NCBI GenBank assembly: GCA_026874595.1
Contig: CM049310.1
Location: 36,843,558 to 36,907,557, forward strand
Origin: Sipunculus nudus
Taxonomy: Eukaryota; Annelida; Sipuncula; Golfingiida; Sipunculidae
Length of the DNA stretch: 64,000 nt
Direction: 5' to 3'
Part shown: positions 1 to 13,800 of the stretch, in pieces
How the letters are laid out: each line of letters starts with the position of its first letter
How positions within the stretch are numbered: position 1 is the first letter of the stretch
Translations under genes and position numbers: made by a program
The notes under the pieces: generated by a model
What the model saw: the letters and a program-made list of their open reading frames with translations, nothing else
Told to the model about the DNA's origin: nothing
Database searches by the model: none

Positions 1-483
1 TGACAAGTATTCCAGGTTCTCCGAATTTCACGCCCAGCCAACACACTGGTTTAGCCACACCAGCACGCCACCACTTGACAAAATGTGTTCACCGATTGAG
101 CGATATTACAAGCACCACTGAATCCATCCTCTTGTCACCTATCGAACCAGCCTTCCCACTGATTGAACATGGTTCCTTTACTTTGACCGCCCATCAACCT
201 AAATTATGCTGTTATCCCCTCTAAATAAAGCTTAAAACAACTTTTCAATCTCCCTACTTGGCCGCTCCCACTAATGGATGCTCTTATTTACCACAAGGTA
301 TGAAAGCTGACATTAACACACGAGAGGTCATGCGAAGAGATGGTCATAAAATTCTTGAATATTCGGACATTAGGAACAACAGGCCACATTATGCTGGTGT
401 ATTCAGAAACAAGAGGATATGGAGTCTTATTAGCATACGGGGGTCAAGGTATAAACCTAACCCATTAAACAAAACCTTTTTTT

Positions 484-523
<40 letters not shown>

Positions 524-1081
524 CTTAAGGCTTCTGATTACAAAAACAATAGTGCATGACTATAATTTTTTTGCGAACTTCTTTTATTAATAAAAGCTTG
601 TTCATCCTATAAAATTTAACACATTTCATTTAGAACATTTAACAAAAACAAGCTTAAACACCTTTTGGTAGAAAAAGGCAACCTTTTGGCAAACATTCTA
701 CCCTAGGTCTCCAGCATGTTAACCAAATATAACGTTGAAAATGAAGTTATAACAACGGCATTAACATCTTCTGACAATACAGGTGTTTACCTGTTGTGAG
801 AGCTGGTTGAGATCAGCGGGGCTTCCACACTTCGGAGATCTGGTCTTACTAGAGAACGACTCGGCTTCAAAATCTGCTGCCCATAATGCACCGGGGCTTC
901 TCAATACAGCGTAGGTATAAATGTAGTGCAGAGGGTGATGTAGTCCGTTCAAATGGAGGAATTGTTTCAAAGCAAAATAACATGAAGATGGGTGTGTGTT
1001 AGAGACTTTATGGAATAAGTAGTATTTTGTAAGCAAGCACATGTGAATGCAAACAGGTGTTTGCTTGAAATGTAACGTATT
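1..1081. other. 3' flank of gene A; no gene recognised
   Basis: Contains a (GT)n microsatellite at about 486-522. A short plus-strand ORF (258-590) runs through that repeat and has no recognisable domain. Nothing else could be supported. Confidence 0.5.
486..522. repeat. (GT)n microsatellite
   Basis: About 18 uninterrupted GT units. Confidence 0.95.
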
Positions 1082-1087
1082 TTTATT
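1082..1087 (-). promoter_or_regulatory. Candidate poly(A) signal of gene A
   Basis: The minus strand reads AATAAA about 170 nt downstream of the gene A stop. It is the nearest canonical hexamer I found; use of the site is inferred. Confidence 0.4.
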
Positions 1088-1255
1088 TTAAAGTTCGACA
1101 GGTACGTACAATAAAGGCCATAGTACTTTCATGTTCTGATATTAATCAAATAGCAGTCTGTTGAATATTTATCTAAACCTGGATCATAAGTAATCTGGCA
1201 CACAATGTTTATATGACCTCAGTCCTCAAAAATGCATAGCAAGCTTGAAGAGCAG

Positions 1256-1395
1256 TTATGACGACTTCCGGCAGACCATCCCGTCTCCATGGAAACCTCG
1301 AGGACACGGCCCACATTTGTAACCAAGGCCTGGGGCGCCGATGTCAATACAGTTCACACCAGGGAAGCAGGCGGCGTCCTTGCACCCATCTATAT
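1256..1395 (-). CDS. Gene A exon 17: terminal thrombospondin-like EGF and stop
   Basis: 140 nt, enters in phase 1 and ends with TAA at 1258-1256, residues 1012-1057. DIDGCKDAACFPGVNC and YKCGPCPRGFHGDGMVC resemble the EGF repeats of thrombospondins/COMP. Two AG acceptors lie six bases apart (exon start 1395 or 1389); the upstream one gives DIDGC, matching DINDC in gene B, and is preferred. Confidence 0.87.
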
Positions 1396-4300
1396 CTATA
1401 TGGTATATAACATGTTACAATGATAATTATCATCATCATTTGAAAATAGTAGCATGCAGCAGTACTTATAATAATTACTAGTAAACGAACTCCACACTCT
1501 GAATGCCCCAAGAGATATCTTAGATTTAAATCTAACAGCAGAAAAAATGAAGAAAATCTATCATATAGAAATGACATTTAAACAAGTTAAGATGTCATGT
1601 AAGGTAACTGCAAATGGTATGCAAGTAAAATAGTTGAACCAGTCAGCATATAAGGAAAATACAGCCACTTCAACTCCTATCTTTACTGGCAGTTGTAAAA
1701 AGTAATTAGCACTTGTAACTGAGTTTGAGTTTATAATGATGGGTGGATTTATATGCGGACCCAGGCAATACGGAGTTATACTTCCCCCATTGTCTTCTAT
1801 CTCGCTATAATTTCAAGCTCATTTGCCTGAAGCCGACCCCTTTTTTCGGCACACGCTGCCCTCGCAGGCAATTCAAATTCGGACAATCTAATTAGGAATA
1901 TTGAAGTTTAATATGTTTATTTAATATTTAGGCTGCCAAGGTATACAGATAATGGAATCCTTACCTTTTTCACAGAACCGTCCTTCCCAGCCTGTTGAGC
2001 ATGCACACGTCCCATCCACCGGATCACACCGTCCGTGTACACATTCACAGTCGTCATCACATCCTACACCAAATTTGCCACTGGGGCATGCTGGGAAGAA
2101 AAAGGACACATTTAGATTCAATCCCTGTCGAAAATACATTATGGTTGCCAGACAGCGATCTTGAAATCCCTTTCGCGGGCACTATCTCAACAACAAATCA
2201 AGAAGTTGCCGTTAAAAATTAACCGAACAAGGCCACTTATGGGAGGATGTGTGATATATAATACATCGACCTCTAGGAAATACAATAATAGCTGCCAGAC
2301 AGCGATCTTGAAACCTATTTTGCGCATTCTCCCTATAATCGTCCAGGAAATTTCTGTAAAAAATTACACAAAGGGGAGGATACCGAATTTGAGACCAATC
2401 AAAATCATTTATGGCCACGAGGCTGTCATGTGGATTAACTGAGCTTAACTGAGCATCCCGTTCTTTTGATGGTCGATCTTCTAAAGCGGTTGTATTACTT
2501 GGGTTTCTTGTTATGGGGTGTAATGATTTTGAAGTGGTCTTGGTACCGGATGGTCATGTTGCTGGTGTGATCGTGTTGCTTGCAATGTAACTGGGTGGTC
2601 CTGTTCTAGGAGTGATCATTATCAGGGTGGTCATGTTACCGGGATGCCATGTTACTGGGGTACGGGTGGTCTTGTTAACGGTGTAGTTACGTTGATTGTC
2701 GTGTTAGAGGGATGATCATGTTAAAGAATTGTCGATTTACTGTAATCGTTTTACAGGGACTCGTCGTGCGATACGGAGAGGTTGTAGGACCGAGACGGTC
2801 AAGTTACTGGCGTCGTCGTAGTATCAAGTTGCATTGTTTTCGTACCGAGATTGCCGTTATGTCACGGCTGTCATCGTACCCGGTCGTCATAATCCTCGCG
2901 TGTTCGTGTTAGTAGAGTGGTCATGTTACTGGGCTCGCCTGTTACTTGGGTAGTCACCTCACTAAGGAAGTCATCCCACGGAGATTTTCATTTGACCTGG
3001 TTAGTGCAGGTGGAGCGGGTTAGTGGGGCATTCCTTGAACCGAAATGATCACATAATTGGATAGGCCATGTGACCGAAGTCGTAATAGTACCATCAGGTA
3101 GGTTATCAGGTTACTGAGGTCTTCATTTCACTGTTATGGACATTTTAATAGCTTTGGGTTAGTAAAGAAGTCATATTTTCGGGATGGTCATTTTTCCGGG
3201 GTAGAAGTGTTGCCGGGCTGGTCTTACTCACTATATTTGGTTTGTAATGTTACTGGGGTAGTCATGTTACTGGAGGTTGACATGCCACTAAGGCGTATTA
3301 CTGGTGTAGTCATGTTACCGGGACAAAGGACACATGTACCAATGGATTTTTTTGGGAGAATTTTGCATACAGAGAGGTAATATTAATAATGTTCCTATCA
3401 CAACATACTGATTGAAGTGATGTGACCAAGAACACCTTGCCACGGAAGTTGACCCGATGTTTCTTCAATCGTCAGCAAAAGACGCCATGCAGTGCCCCGA
3501 CTTTATGAATATGAGTCCAGAAAGTCGTTAAGTATAAAATTAATATGTTTGAATCATATATTTCATTATCTTCCAGTAGATTGAACAAAATATTATATCC
3601 CTGAAAAATACTGGACAGGATTTGTGATTAATGTGGACAAAAGCAGATTATAACTGATGTTCTCAAAAACATGGTTAAAAAAATTTATAGAATGTGATAT
3701 GATAGACACAATTTAATAAAACAATACTATATATTAATCTTATAATATAATATAATATAATATAATATAATATAATATATCAATTATATAATAATTTATT
3801 ATTTCTAAATAAGAATAAACAATAAAATATATGGAGATTTTCTTTCATAAATCTTTAACATAGTCTAGAACACATACACACGCACACGACAGAGACAAGT
3901 ATTTTTACTCACGTTCACACTTTGTGGCGCCAGGTTTGTTTGTGGTGGACCCTGCTCGACATTTGATGCATGCGCTGGACATGTAGTTTTTCTGATACCA
4001 CCCTGCTGAGCAATTCAGGCATTTGTTTTCTGTCACGGAATGAAACGTCCCAGGAAGGCAGGGCACTAAACAAAAATTTCCGCAAAATGAGTGTGAATAG
4101 AGAAAGCACAATTTATTAAAAACATTACCATGTTTTAACATGTGTATTAGTGTTGTTTTAATCAAAAATTACACGGATGATAGAACGTTTATTTCCTAAG
4201 TAAACGTGCTCTGTTCCAATAGACCCTTCCACCTTATCTGTCTCGTTAATTCTGTAATACTTATTTTATAAAGCCACAAAAGTCATGTTTAAAGCACAGT

Positions 4301-5054
4301 AGGTATCAGTGATGGTGCGGGACGGACGGACGGACAGACGGGGACCATTTTAGAAGTGCTCCCTCCTTACAGCGGGGGGAAAAGTTTCACGAGAAAATGG
4401 AGCGGCGAATCTGTACAACAGTTATTTTTTTGTATGGCCTTATTTTTTGGGGGGGAGCTTACATACTCACCGCAGGCTCCTTTAATGGACTGCATCCCCG
4501 GATCACAGTCCGCCAGCACGTCGGTCAAGGCCGCAGCACGGTCCTGTGGAATAAACTGGCGGAGAGCGACTGTAAAATTCAGGGAATTTTTGTCTTTTGC
4601 ATAAAGCTGGTTGATTTGGTTGTGTGCGTACATCACAGCGGCTCTGAGGAACCTTTTGTACATTGGCAAGCAGTATTTCGTGCAATATCGTTTTGGTATG
4701 CGGATCATAGGGCAGATTTTCCTCTCGCATTCTGACAGTTTGATGACTCGTCGCTTAGCAACGATGTGAAACCCAATGTCCAATGTGTCTATTTCTATTG
4801 TTCTTGTGCCTCGCTTTCTTCGAGTCTTTCCGCAAATGATGCCGACGTTTTGCATGTCGCACACTCTGTGGTGCTTCCTCATACAGATGCCCCTTTTCGT
4901 CAATAAGTTTGCAAACGTTCTCTTGACTTCAGCTTGCTCTGTCGAGTTGAGTTCTTTACACGCCTGCACGAAATACGCCGAGTCACCCTCAAACCGATAT
5001 GTGGGGAAAAACTCCTCTGGAAACATAAAAAGCCAGTTACATATTATACAAATT

Positions 5055-5094
<40 letters not shown>

Positions 5095-7804
5095 TTGTTT
5101 GTGTTATCGTGGTGGTCGTTAAGGTGGCAGTCACAATGTAGCAGTTAATGCAAGACTCGGCATGCACTAATACTTGGGAATGGTAAGCTTAACATTAGTC
5201 CTGACACAAGTCATACGGGAAAAATACAACGGACATCCATTCTATTGCATCGATATCGTATTAAACAGTCTTAACTTAAGGAACATTTAAGTTGTGGTCA
5301 TGGCGGGAAAGTCGTCTTATTGGTTCGTTCATTAAGTGAAGGTGGCTGTTTAAGTTGTGGTCATTTCGGGTTCGTCATGTTATCGGTTCGGTCGTTAGGT
5401 GGCGGTTGCCCTTTAAGTGGTCATGACGGGGTGGTCGTGTTATTGGTGAGCAGTTATTGTTTACACGAGTTTTACATGTTGAGGAATGGCCCCGACTCCC
5501 TGAATTAAATGATTTATAAAAAAAATCTTTTTCAAAGTAGCCGATGCTTGTTTGTCTTATAGGAGGCAACTAACCGATGCATGGGCTGAGTTCTGCCTCC
5601 GGATCCAGCATTCGGAAGGACCATTGGTACTCGGTCACTGGGCCGCAGGTTTCGTATTCATTTGTTCGTTCGGGCATTTCGTAACCAGGGTCACATTTCA
5701 CCTGACACTGCTGGGAGTTCTCCTCGTTGTACCAGTGACACACCAAACCTCCATTGCTCGGTGCGTCGCTCTCTGTCAGATTCATGCATTGCTTGGCCGC
5801 TAGAGGGCAAAAGTGTGTATTATTATTAACCCGGAGGAAAACATGGTAAGACGTATGATGTCAGTACTAATATAAGTATAGAGGAAAGTTATTATCCTTC
5901 CGCTACCGAGGATTTTTTTAAGTCATAAAATTTAAAGTGCTGACTTGTTTTTCTTCATAGCTTCATTACATACTCATCAGGACGTCTTCTATGCCCATAG
6001 AATACATTTAAATCAATCACTTTGGTTTTCAACTGACTCTTTTTCTAAGTAAACAAAAAAACAAAAATTCGTTTTTGCTGAACTGAGAACACAATAATGT
6101 TTCTAACTATTGCTTCTGCATTATAAATACCCATGATGAGTTTTGGTGTTATTTACATCCAGGACTTCGGTGATGTGGAACAGTGAGACACAGATCCATT
6201 TCAGTACAGTCTTTGACTCTGTCTATATATTAAAAGCAGGGATGTACTTGAATAATTATTTACTTTAGGCAGTGTATGCCTGATTTAATAGGGTAGTACA
6301 TACGAGACACAATATCTAAAGTTTGCCATGAGGACAAGAGCTTTATTCGTTTGCTGCTTCATCATATACATGTCAATACATGTAAAAGTGGGATGCCTGG
6401 AAAGTTGTTACACTTAAACATGCCTTATATAACTAATTCCAAGACTCACTTACATCCCCATATATATAGAAATGGGGATATACACCTACCATAGCATGTG
6501 TGTTTGTCTTTTTGAAGCTTGTATCCAGGGATGATGCAGTCGCAAGCGTAACTTCCGTCGCGGTTGTTGCACGCTTGCTCGCAGGGACCGAGTCCGTTGG
6601 GCGTCATGCACTCGTTCACATCTACCAAATTAAAATTTAATATTAGTTAAACATAAAATATTTAAAGAAGATGTGACCCTTGGTTTAGGTTGTAATTATG
6701 AAATTCATACATTTTTTTTAAATCAGATTTTGATTTAATTGTTTTACTCAAATTCTTCTCAAGACATGCTGCTTGTCTTCTGATTAACTTTAGGGCTAAT
6801 CATCTTTTTCATTTGGTGACAGGTAATGTGTCACAATATACTCACTTTATACTCAAATATCTTTTAAAAACCCTTGGGCACCCAATATACTTGGGCTGAC
6901 TGTACGAAGATAAATATTGTTTTCCCTTGCGGAAATGTTGCTTTAATCAAATCAAAATGATTCTTTTTATCTCACTTACCTACGCATGGCCCTCCAGGCG
7001 GACCGGAATATCCCTTTGCACATTTGCAGCCGTTTCTCATGTGTGCCTTTCCGCTGGTGAAGGAGTTTTTAGGACAAGGAAGACAACTTCCGGGACTAGC
7101 CTTGTACGTATTCTGATCACATGCTGAAAACAGTTTGGTAAGTCTCTACACTATACACTCCCTCATATAGGTCTCACATGGACCTACAACCTGATGAAGA
7201 CATGTTATATATATATATCTAGATGTGGCTCAAAACTCTAATAATAATACAATGTATTAACTGTGTAGAAAGCCTGTACTATACTTGTCATGAATTACAA
7301 TTATGTTCATAATTACACAATTTTGTCATCGATAATATGTCAGATTGGTGAGACCATTAAAAAAACTTTTATATCACAAACTGTAATAATATTACGGAGC
7401 CCGGAAGACGACATCGTAAAATATATTTATTAATTCGTGCGCACGAATTACTAATCCGTGCGCACGAATTACTCATTCGTGGCCACGAATTACTAATTCG
7501 TGCGCACGAATTACTCGGTGTGAAAAAATAAATTTCCAAGGTGGAAAAAAATTTATTAATTCGTGCGCACGAATTACTAATCCGTGCGCACGAATTACTA
7601 ATCCATGCGTACGAATTACTAGGTGTGAAAAATATATTTCCAAGGTGGAAAAATATTTTTTTCAATAGGATAACAAATAGCCGATAAGGCTAATGCAACT
7701 GCTCTCCTGCATATAAATTAAAAGAAAGTGAAAAATTAACATGAATGTATATATGTATATATAAATGATCAGATTGGAAAAGTGCCCATATATTCACACA
7801 CGAT

Positions 7805-7850
<46 letters not shown>

Positions 7851-10800
7851 ATATACGTTAATACAGATTGACATTCCACATACACTGATACTTATACATA
7901 TATTATTACTGGTAGGCGTGATACAATAAAAATAAACGTCTCAGTCCATATCGAGCATATCAATTAGATAAAAACCATCAGTCTTTCCAACTGAAAATAG
8001 GTATTGATTTAAGTAACTGGCATGCACATAGTCGTATAACCGAGTATGGATAATTTCATGTTGACGATGATTGTCGCAATAATAACGGTATATTTCTCGA
8101 GAAGCAGGGTTTAAATAGTCACGAACATTTTCCTTAAAGGAATCGATTGAAGTAGACTGAATTATAGGGAACTGTTCCAAAGTTTGCTGGCTATTGAAAT
8201 GAAAGAAAAGAAAATTGGAAGGAAAGAAAAGCTACAGTCTTTCCGTGTGAACCTCATATCTTTAGCAAATGCGATTTGCGCGGACTGTATAGGGCTTAGC
8301 ATGAGACAGAGTTTGAGTTAATATATTAGCAGATAATCTGGACCTAGTCCGTTAATCATTTCATAAAATGTGAATTGTATAGCCAACTCTCTTCTTATTT
8401 TTATATTTGACCATTATAGCTCTTTTACCATAGCTCCAGTGCTGGAAGTCGTTGTATACTCTCCAGTTGGTATACGACTGTCTGACAGAACAATTGTTAA
8501 ATATTAAAACACCACACTCCAGTACTAAACGTATTAATGATCTGTACATACGATCTAAAACTTTCATAGAGAAATGGAATTTATATTTTTTTTCAAAATT
8601 TCCAAACGCTAATTGGCTTTCAAACATATCATGTTTATATGTTCCTGTCAGGAAAGCGAATCCCAAATATGACATGAGAAGTTCTGTGAAGTTCATTTCA
8701 CCTAGTTTATGTGTAATTTGCAATTTAGCATCATCGTCAAATGGCGATTGAGAACTGTAACTGTAGCCTGATCGGCTTTGTCTATAATAATGTTCTCATT
8801 ATGCCCCAACGATGATAAGGTAGGTTGTTGTTTTTTTTTTTTACCAGAGAAAAGCCTTAGAAATTTTCCACCATGCACGGCAACTGGGTCTGCGAGTTTT
8901 GTTTATATTCTTTAAGTATCGCTTAAAGCCCTTTCTATTTTCAATATACAGAGTTCCGAATTTTCAAAGGTAGGAAGTCACGGAACTGTCGAAAGGCCCT
9001 GGGCTCCATTTTGACAACCGTGTGTGCCCGCTGAAACTACAAGCCTTTGCCTAGAATGAGTCGATGTGTGCTTGCTTCTCATTGGCTAGTAATTCGTGCG
9101 CACGATTTAGTAGCCTATGAGCTCATAGGCTACTAATTCGTGCGCACGGATTAGTAATTCGTGGCCACGAATTAGTAATTCGTGCGCACGGATTAGTAAT
9201 TCGTGCGCACGGATTAATAAATATTTTTCACCATGTCGTCTCCCGGGCTCCGTTTAATATGACATGTTCTTATTAAATATTTTATCGATGTTTGACTACT
9301 GTCAAGAATGTTTATACATTTTTGTGTATTGCTTCTTATCGAATGAGACTTAAATGTTTCTAAGATGACAATATTCGAAGTATGCTGAGCATACACTCTC
9401 TGTTTTGCAGAGTGCCAATAAATCTGTATTGTCTTTAATCCTGGGTGATGTACTGGTGTGAAATAATTATTACGTGCGAACGATATAATATCGCGCACGA
9501 AATAATTATCACATGCGCACGTGAAATTTATATACAGGAGATATATGTATTTCTGCGTATACGAGCCTATATATACTTATGTAGATCTGTGTTGATTAAA
9601 TCAATTATTCTTAATTTAGTTGTATTAATTATTCAGTATTTACTTACGTAGGCACTTAGGTTGGGCACCGTCCCATTCGGAGTCAACCGTACAAGTTCGA
9701 ACACTCGAGCCCTTCTGTAAGATGTAGCCGTCGTCACAATGGTACAGACACACGTCACCGAGGCCCTGCCCGCAGTCTCCAATACGCCCGTGAGCGGGAG
9801 GTTTGGGCCGTTCGCACCGTACCGCTGTCAATAAAAAAAGTGGCCAACCATCAATCAGCTGTTGATCTTTTTTGGGGTGCATAAACAGAAGCGGATCCAT
9901 GGGAGGGGTCCAGGGGGTCCGGAGCCCCCCTTCTTCATCCGTCCTAACCTTTCTTTAAAAGGTTTCGGTTCATTTTTGCGGCCTGGACCCCCGCCCCCTC
10001 CCCCTTTTTCTTGACCTACGGACTTTTTTTTCATTAGTCCTTTTCCTCAATCTTGGATCCACCCCTAATAAACGAAAATATCCAGTCACATTTCCTCATA
10101 ATATCATTTCCCCCATTTTATGGTGAACAATAAGCTTTCGCATTACCGATAAATTCATAATATGGAATTCATACAAGGGAGAGTATTAGTTCGATGTCAA
10201 ATCCATATTTTCTATTTTATCCCTGAAAATAATAATTTAGATCGATTCAGTACATGTTTATCGCATGTTTATCACATAAATGTAGGTGAACAGGTTAAAG
10301 TGAAATGAAGCATGTGAAGTAAGTTCGAGTGTTGTTAATAAAGTTCATTTCATTTTTTTTTTTTTTTGCAAAAATATACCCATTTAACATGAATTTACAA
10401 TCAATGAATGCCAGGGATGGTGAGCCATAAAAGGAAAATTAAAGATTACTAACGCTTGCATTCGCCTCCAGGTGGTCCCTTGTAACCATGGTTACAGATG
10501 CAGTGAGAAGGACTGTAACTGGCTTTGTTGTTGGTATGGGAGTTGTCAGGACAACGTCGGCACGACCCTCCATCATCCGCACCAGTCTTGTAGTACCCCA
10601 TATCGCACGCTAAAAACAAACGATCACCAGTTATAATTAAATACTGATTAATTAATTAAATGCTGTATGTCCTTCTCTTTTTTGACTCAGTATGAAGTCC
10701 CGGAGTCGTACTCCATATCAGGTCTCCTAGAGAAAATGCTTTAATATATATTTAAATACGGGAAATGACGTCAGAGTTCGAACTAAAACAGTTAGCTTCA

Positions 10801-13800
10801 AAGGCCCTGAATAGGTATAAAAGCGGGTTTAGGTATATAAGCAGATTATTCTAGAAGTCTTTGTTTGGTATTATTGGGTCGAAGGTAAATTTTAAAAGAC
10901 TGATTAAAGAGGATAGCACTTGGACATTAAACCAATTTATAACAAAACTCGTACAAAAACAAACGGTAACGTTTATCCAGGGTCATCCAGTTCATTTTTC
11001 TAAAAAAAAAAAAAGGTGTACTGACGGTATAAACTATCAAATACTTTTGTGACTGTGCGATCCGCTTGGTTTTGAAAAAAAAAGTAAGCGCAAATATCTT
11101 TCCTTGTCATAGTTACCCCCGTACAGATGGACAGTGATCGATGTGTCATCGGATTAAAGTTGAGTGCACAAGGCCGTCTGTGGTATAAATTACAGCGATA
11201 TAAATGTCCTGGTCTGAGCTTGAGTTTTTTGTGTAAGCATAAAACATGAAAGTGTCTTTTTTTACCTTTCGCTGCCTATGTTCACACCGACCAGCTTAAC
11301 GGTTTCTCGGAGAGGGATATACTGGTTACATATGGCAGATAAATTTAAATTCTTTGACTTCGGACGGCTTCATTTGTCCAGTTTGCATTTTAAGTCAATA
11401 GATATAGGTAAAATAAAGTAATATGACAAGACCCTTGACAGGTCCCTGCTTTTACAGTTTTAGCTTAGGATTACCCTTATTTTCGTCCTTTCGTTCTTCT
11501 TTTAAGAAGACATTAAATCATGTAATTTCTGTTTCAAGTATCCCATAGCAAAATATTATAGGTATTATTTCATGATTTAATACCTAGGAAGCAGGTAACA
11601 GTGATCTATCATAATACATCATAACATGTGCAAATATGTTGCTTATTTACATATTTATTATGTACTTAGACTATGACAATTGGGTCAGTTATGTTGTGTT
11701 CAGTGTACATACCGATACATTTTGGTGGCGGGCTGCTCCATTTCTTGTTGGGCTGACAGACTGTCTCTCTAGCGCCATCTAGCAGGTAACCCTTGAAGCA
11801 GGTAAAGTTGACAACCATACCGAGGCCAAAGCCCTCGTCATACCTTGTTCCGTTGACTGGTTTACCAGGGTCTCCACACCCGATTGCTGTAATAAACAAT
11901 CATAAGTAATCATGAAATATGAGTTCTACCACTACGCGTGTTTACCCTGTGATGGCGTGTGTTCATCGAATGCAGTACTATCTGACCTCCCCATTGGCGA
12001 TGCGAGAACCGGAGATTTTTTTTTATCTTAAGTTCTTGATTTTTGAGTATAATTTGGTCGCCGAATTATTTTATGATGAAAAATATTAATATGATAGAAA
12101 AAGTTTTTTTTTATGTCACAAATGAAAAATATTTTTTAGTTATATTAATTCTATATTTAAAGCTAAATCAATAAATTTAATTTATATTGATTCTAAGGCT
12201 AAAAAATTGAAATGCAAATCTAAAATTTATCTCATGCGATTTTTTTATTTTTGTGATTTTGGAAATAAAGGGCCTAACTAACCAAAGCGGGAATTTATAA
12301 GTAACACACGCTGGTGAATGTATGACATTGACATTGTCTTAGAACTGCTCCTACCTTGGCATTCAGGAGCCTTGCCATCCCACGTGCCGTTCTGTAGACA
12401 CGTGATTTCCGAGGGACCAATCAACTCGTATCCTCGATGACACGTGAAGGTGATGGTGGAGTCTACGTCACTAATCTTCCCGCTCATTTCGCCATTTTGG
12501 GGTCTTTCTGGGACTTCACACAGGATTTCTATTTATGATACAATATTATAAAAAAAACATTGAAGTATCACTGTGGTTTGTCGAATCCCATGATGCACCT
12601 GTAGCTCATAAAGAGCTGAGGTCGTATTACATTAAGTATTCACCAGCTTGAAGAGCATACATAGTAATAAATAAAAATCTGTTTTTGAAAGGGAATGACC
12701 TGATTAGTCCCCTGAACTGGCTCATATTTAAATAGATGACCTTTGATTGGTCATCTGAAGTGGCTCATCATTAAATAGATGACCTGTGATTGGTCACCTG
12801 AACTGGCTTATAATTAAATAGATGATCTAGGATTGGTCACCTGAACTGGCTCATAAATGAATAGATGACCTGGGATTGGTCATCTGAACTAGCTCATAAT
12901 TAAATAGATTACCTGCGATTGGTCATCAGAACTGGCTCATAATTAAATAGATGACCTTGGATTGGTCATCTTAACTTGCTCATAATTAAATAGATTACCT
13001 GCGATTGGTCATCAGAACTGGCTCATAATTAAATAGATGATCTAGTATTGGTCACCTGAATTGGCTCATAAATGAATAGATGACCTGGGATTGGTCATCT
13101 GAACTTGCTCATAATTAAAAAGATTACCTACGATATGTCATCTGAACTTGCTCATAATTAAATAGATGACCTTGGATTGGTCATCTGAACTTTCTCTTAA
13201 TTAAATAGATGATCTAGGACTGGTCACCTGAACTGGCTTATAATTGAATAGATGACCTGGGATTGGTCATCTTAAGTTGCTCATAATTAAATAGATTACC
13301 TTCGATTGGTCATCTGAACAGGCTCATAATTGAATAGATGTTCTAGGATTGGTCATCTGAACTGGCTCATAATTAAATAGATGGTCAAGGATTGGTCACC
13401 TGAACTGGCTCATAATTAAATAGATGACCTGTGTTTTGTCATCTGAACTGGCTCATAATTAAATAGATGATCTAGGATTGGTCACCTGAACTGGCTCATA
13501 ATAAAATAGATGACCTGGGATTGGTCACCTGAACTAGCTCATACTTAAATAGATGATCTAGGATTGGTCACCTGAACTGGCTCATAAATGAATAGATGAC
13601 CTGGGATTGGTCATCTGAACTTGCTCATAATTAAATAGATTACCTGCGATTGGTCATCTGAACTGGTTCATAATTGAATAAATGACCTGTGATTGGTCAT
13701 CTGAACTGGCTCATAATCAAATAGATTACCTGCGATTGGTCATCGGAACTGGCTCATAATTGAATAGATGACCTTTGATTGGTCATCTGAACTGGCTCAT

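Larger units (their letters stand above)
7395..9252. mobile_element. TIR element with palindromic subterminal repeats, carrying a LINE fragment
   Basis: The left end reads CGGAGCCCGGAAGACGACAT; the right end, reverse-complemented, reads CGGAGCCCGGGAGACGACAT. The similarity continues for about 110 bp through four about-24-bp units containing the palindrome AATTCGTGCGCACGAATT; in both arms the third unit has a GTGGCCAC core instead of GTGCGCAC. The left arm has a second, inner copy of this block (7540-7625). The interior holds the degenerate 3' part of a non-LTR retrotransposon and no transposase. Flanks are AT-rich (aatatta / tttaata), so the target duplication is uncertain. It lies in gene A intron 10. 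Confidence 0.8.

Noticed and set aside
258-590. 110-codon plus-strand ORF
   Set aside because: Runs into a GT microsatellite (VCVCVC tail), has no recognisable domain and no splice-compatible partner.
1389-1395. Alternative acceptor six bases downstream for gene A exon 17
   Set aside because: Also in frame, but the upstream acceptor gives DIDGC, which aligns with DINDC of gene B and with the Ca-binding EGF consensus.
4776-5141. 121-codon plus-strand ORF
   Set aside because: Antisense shadow of gene A exon 14 followed by an AAT microsatellite (poly-N).
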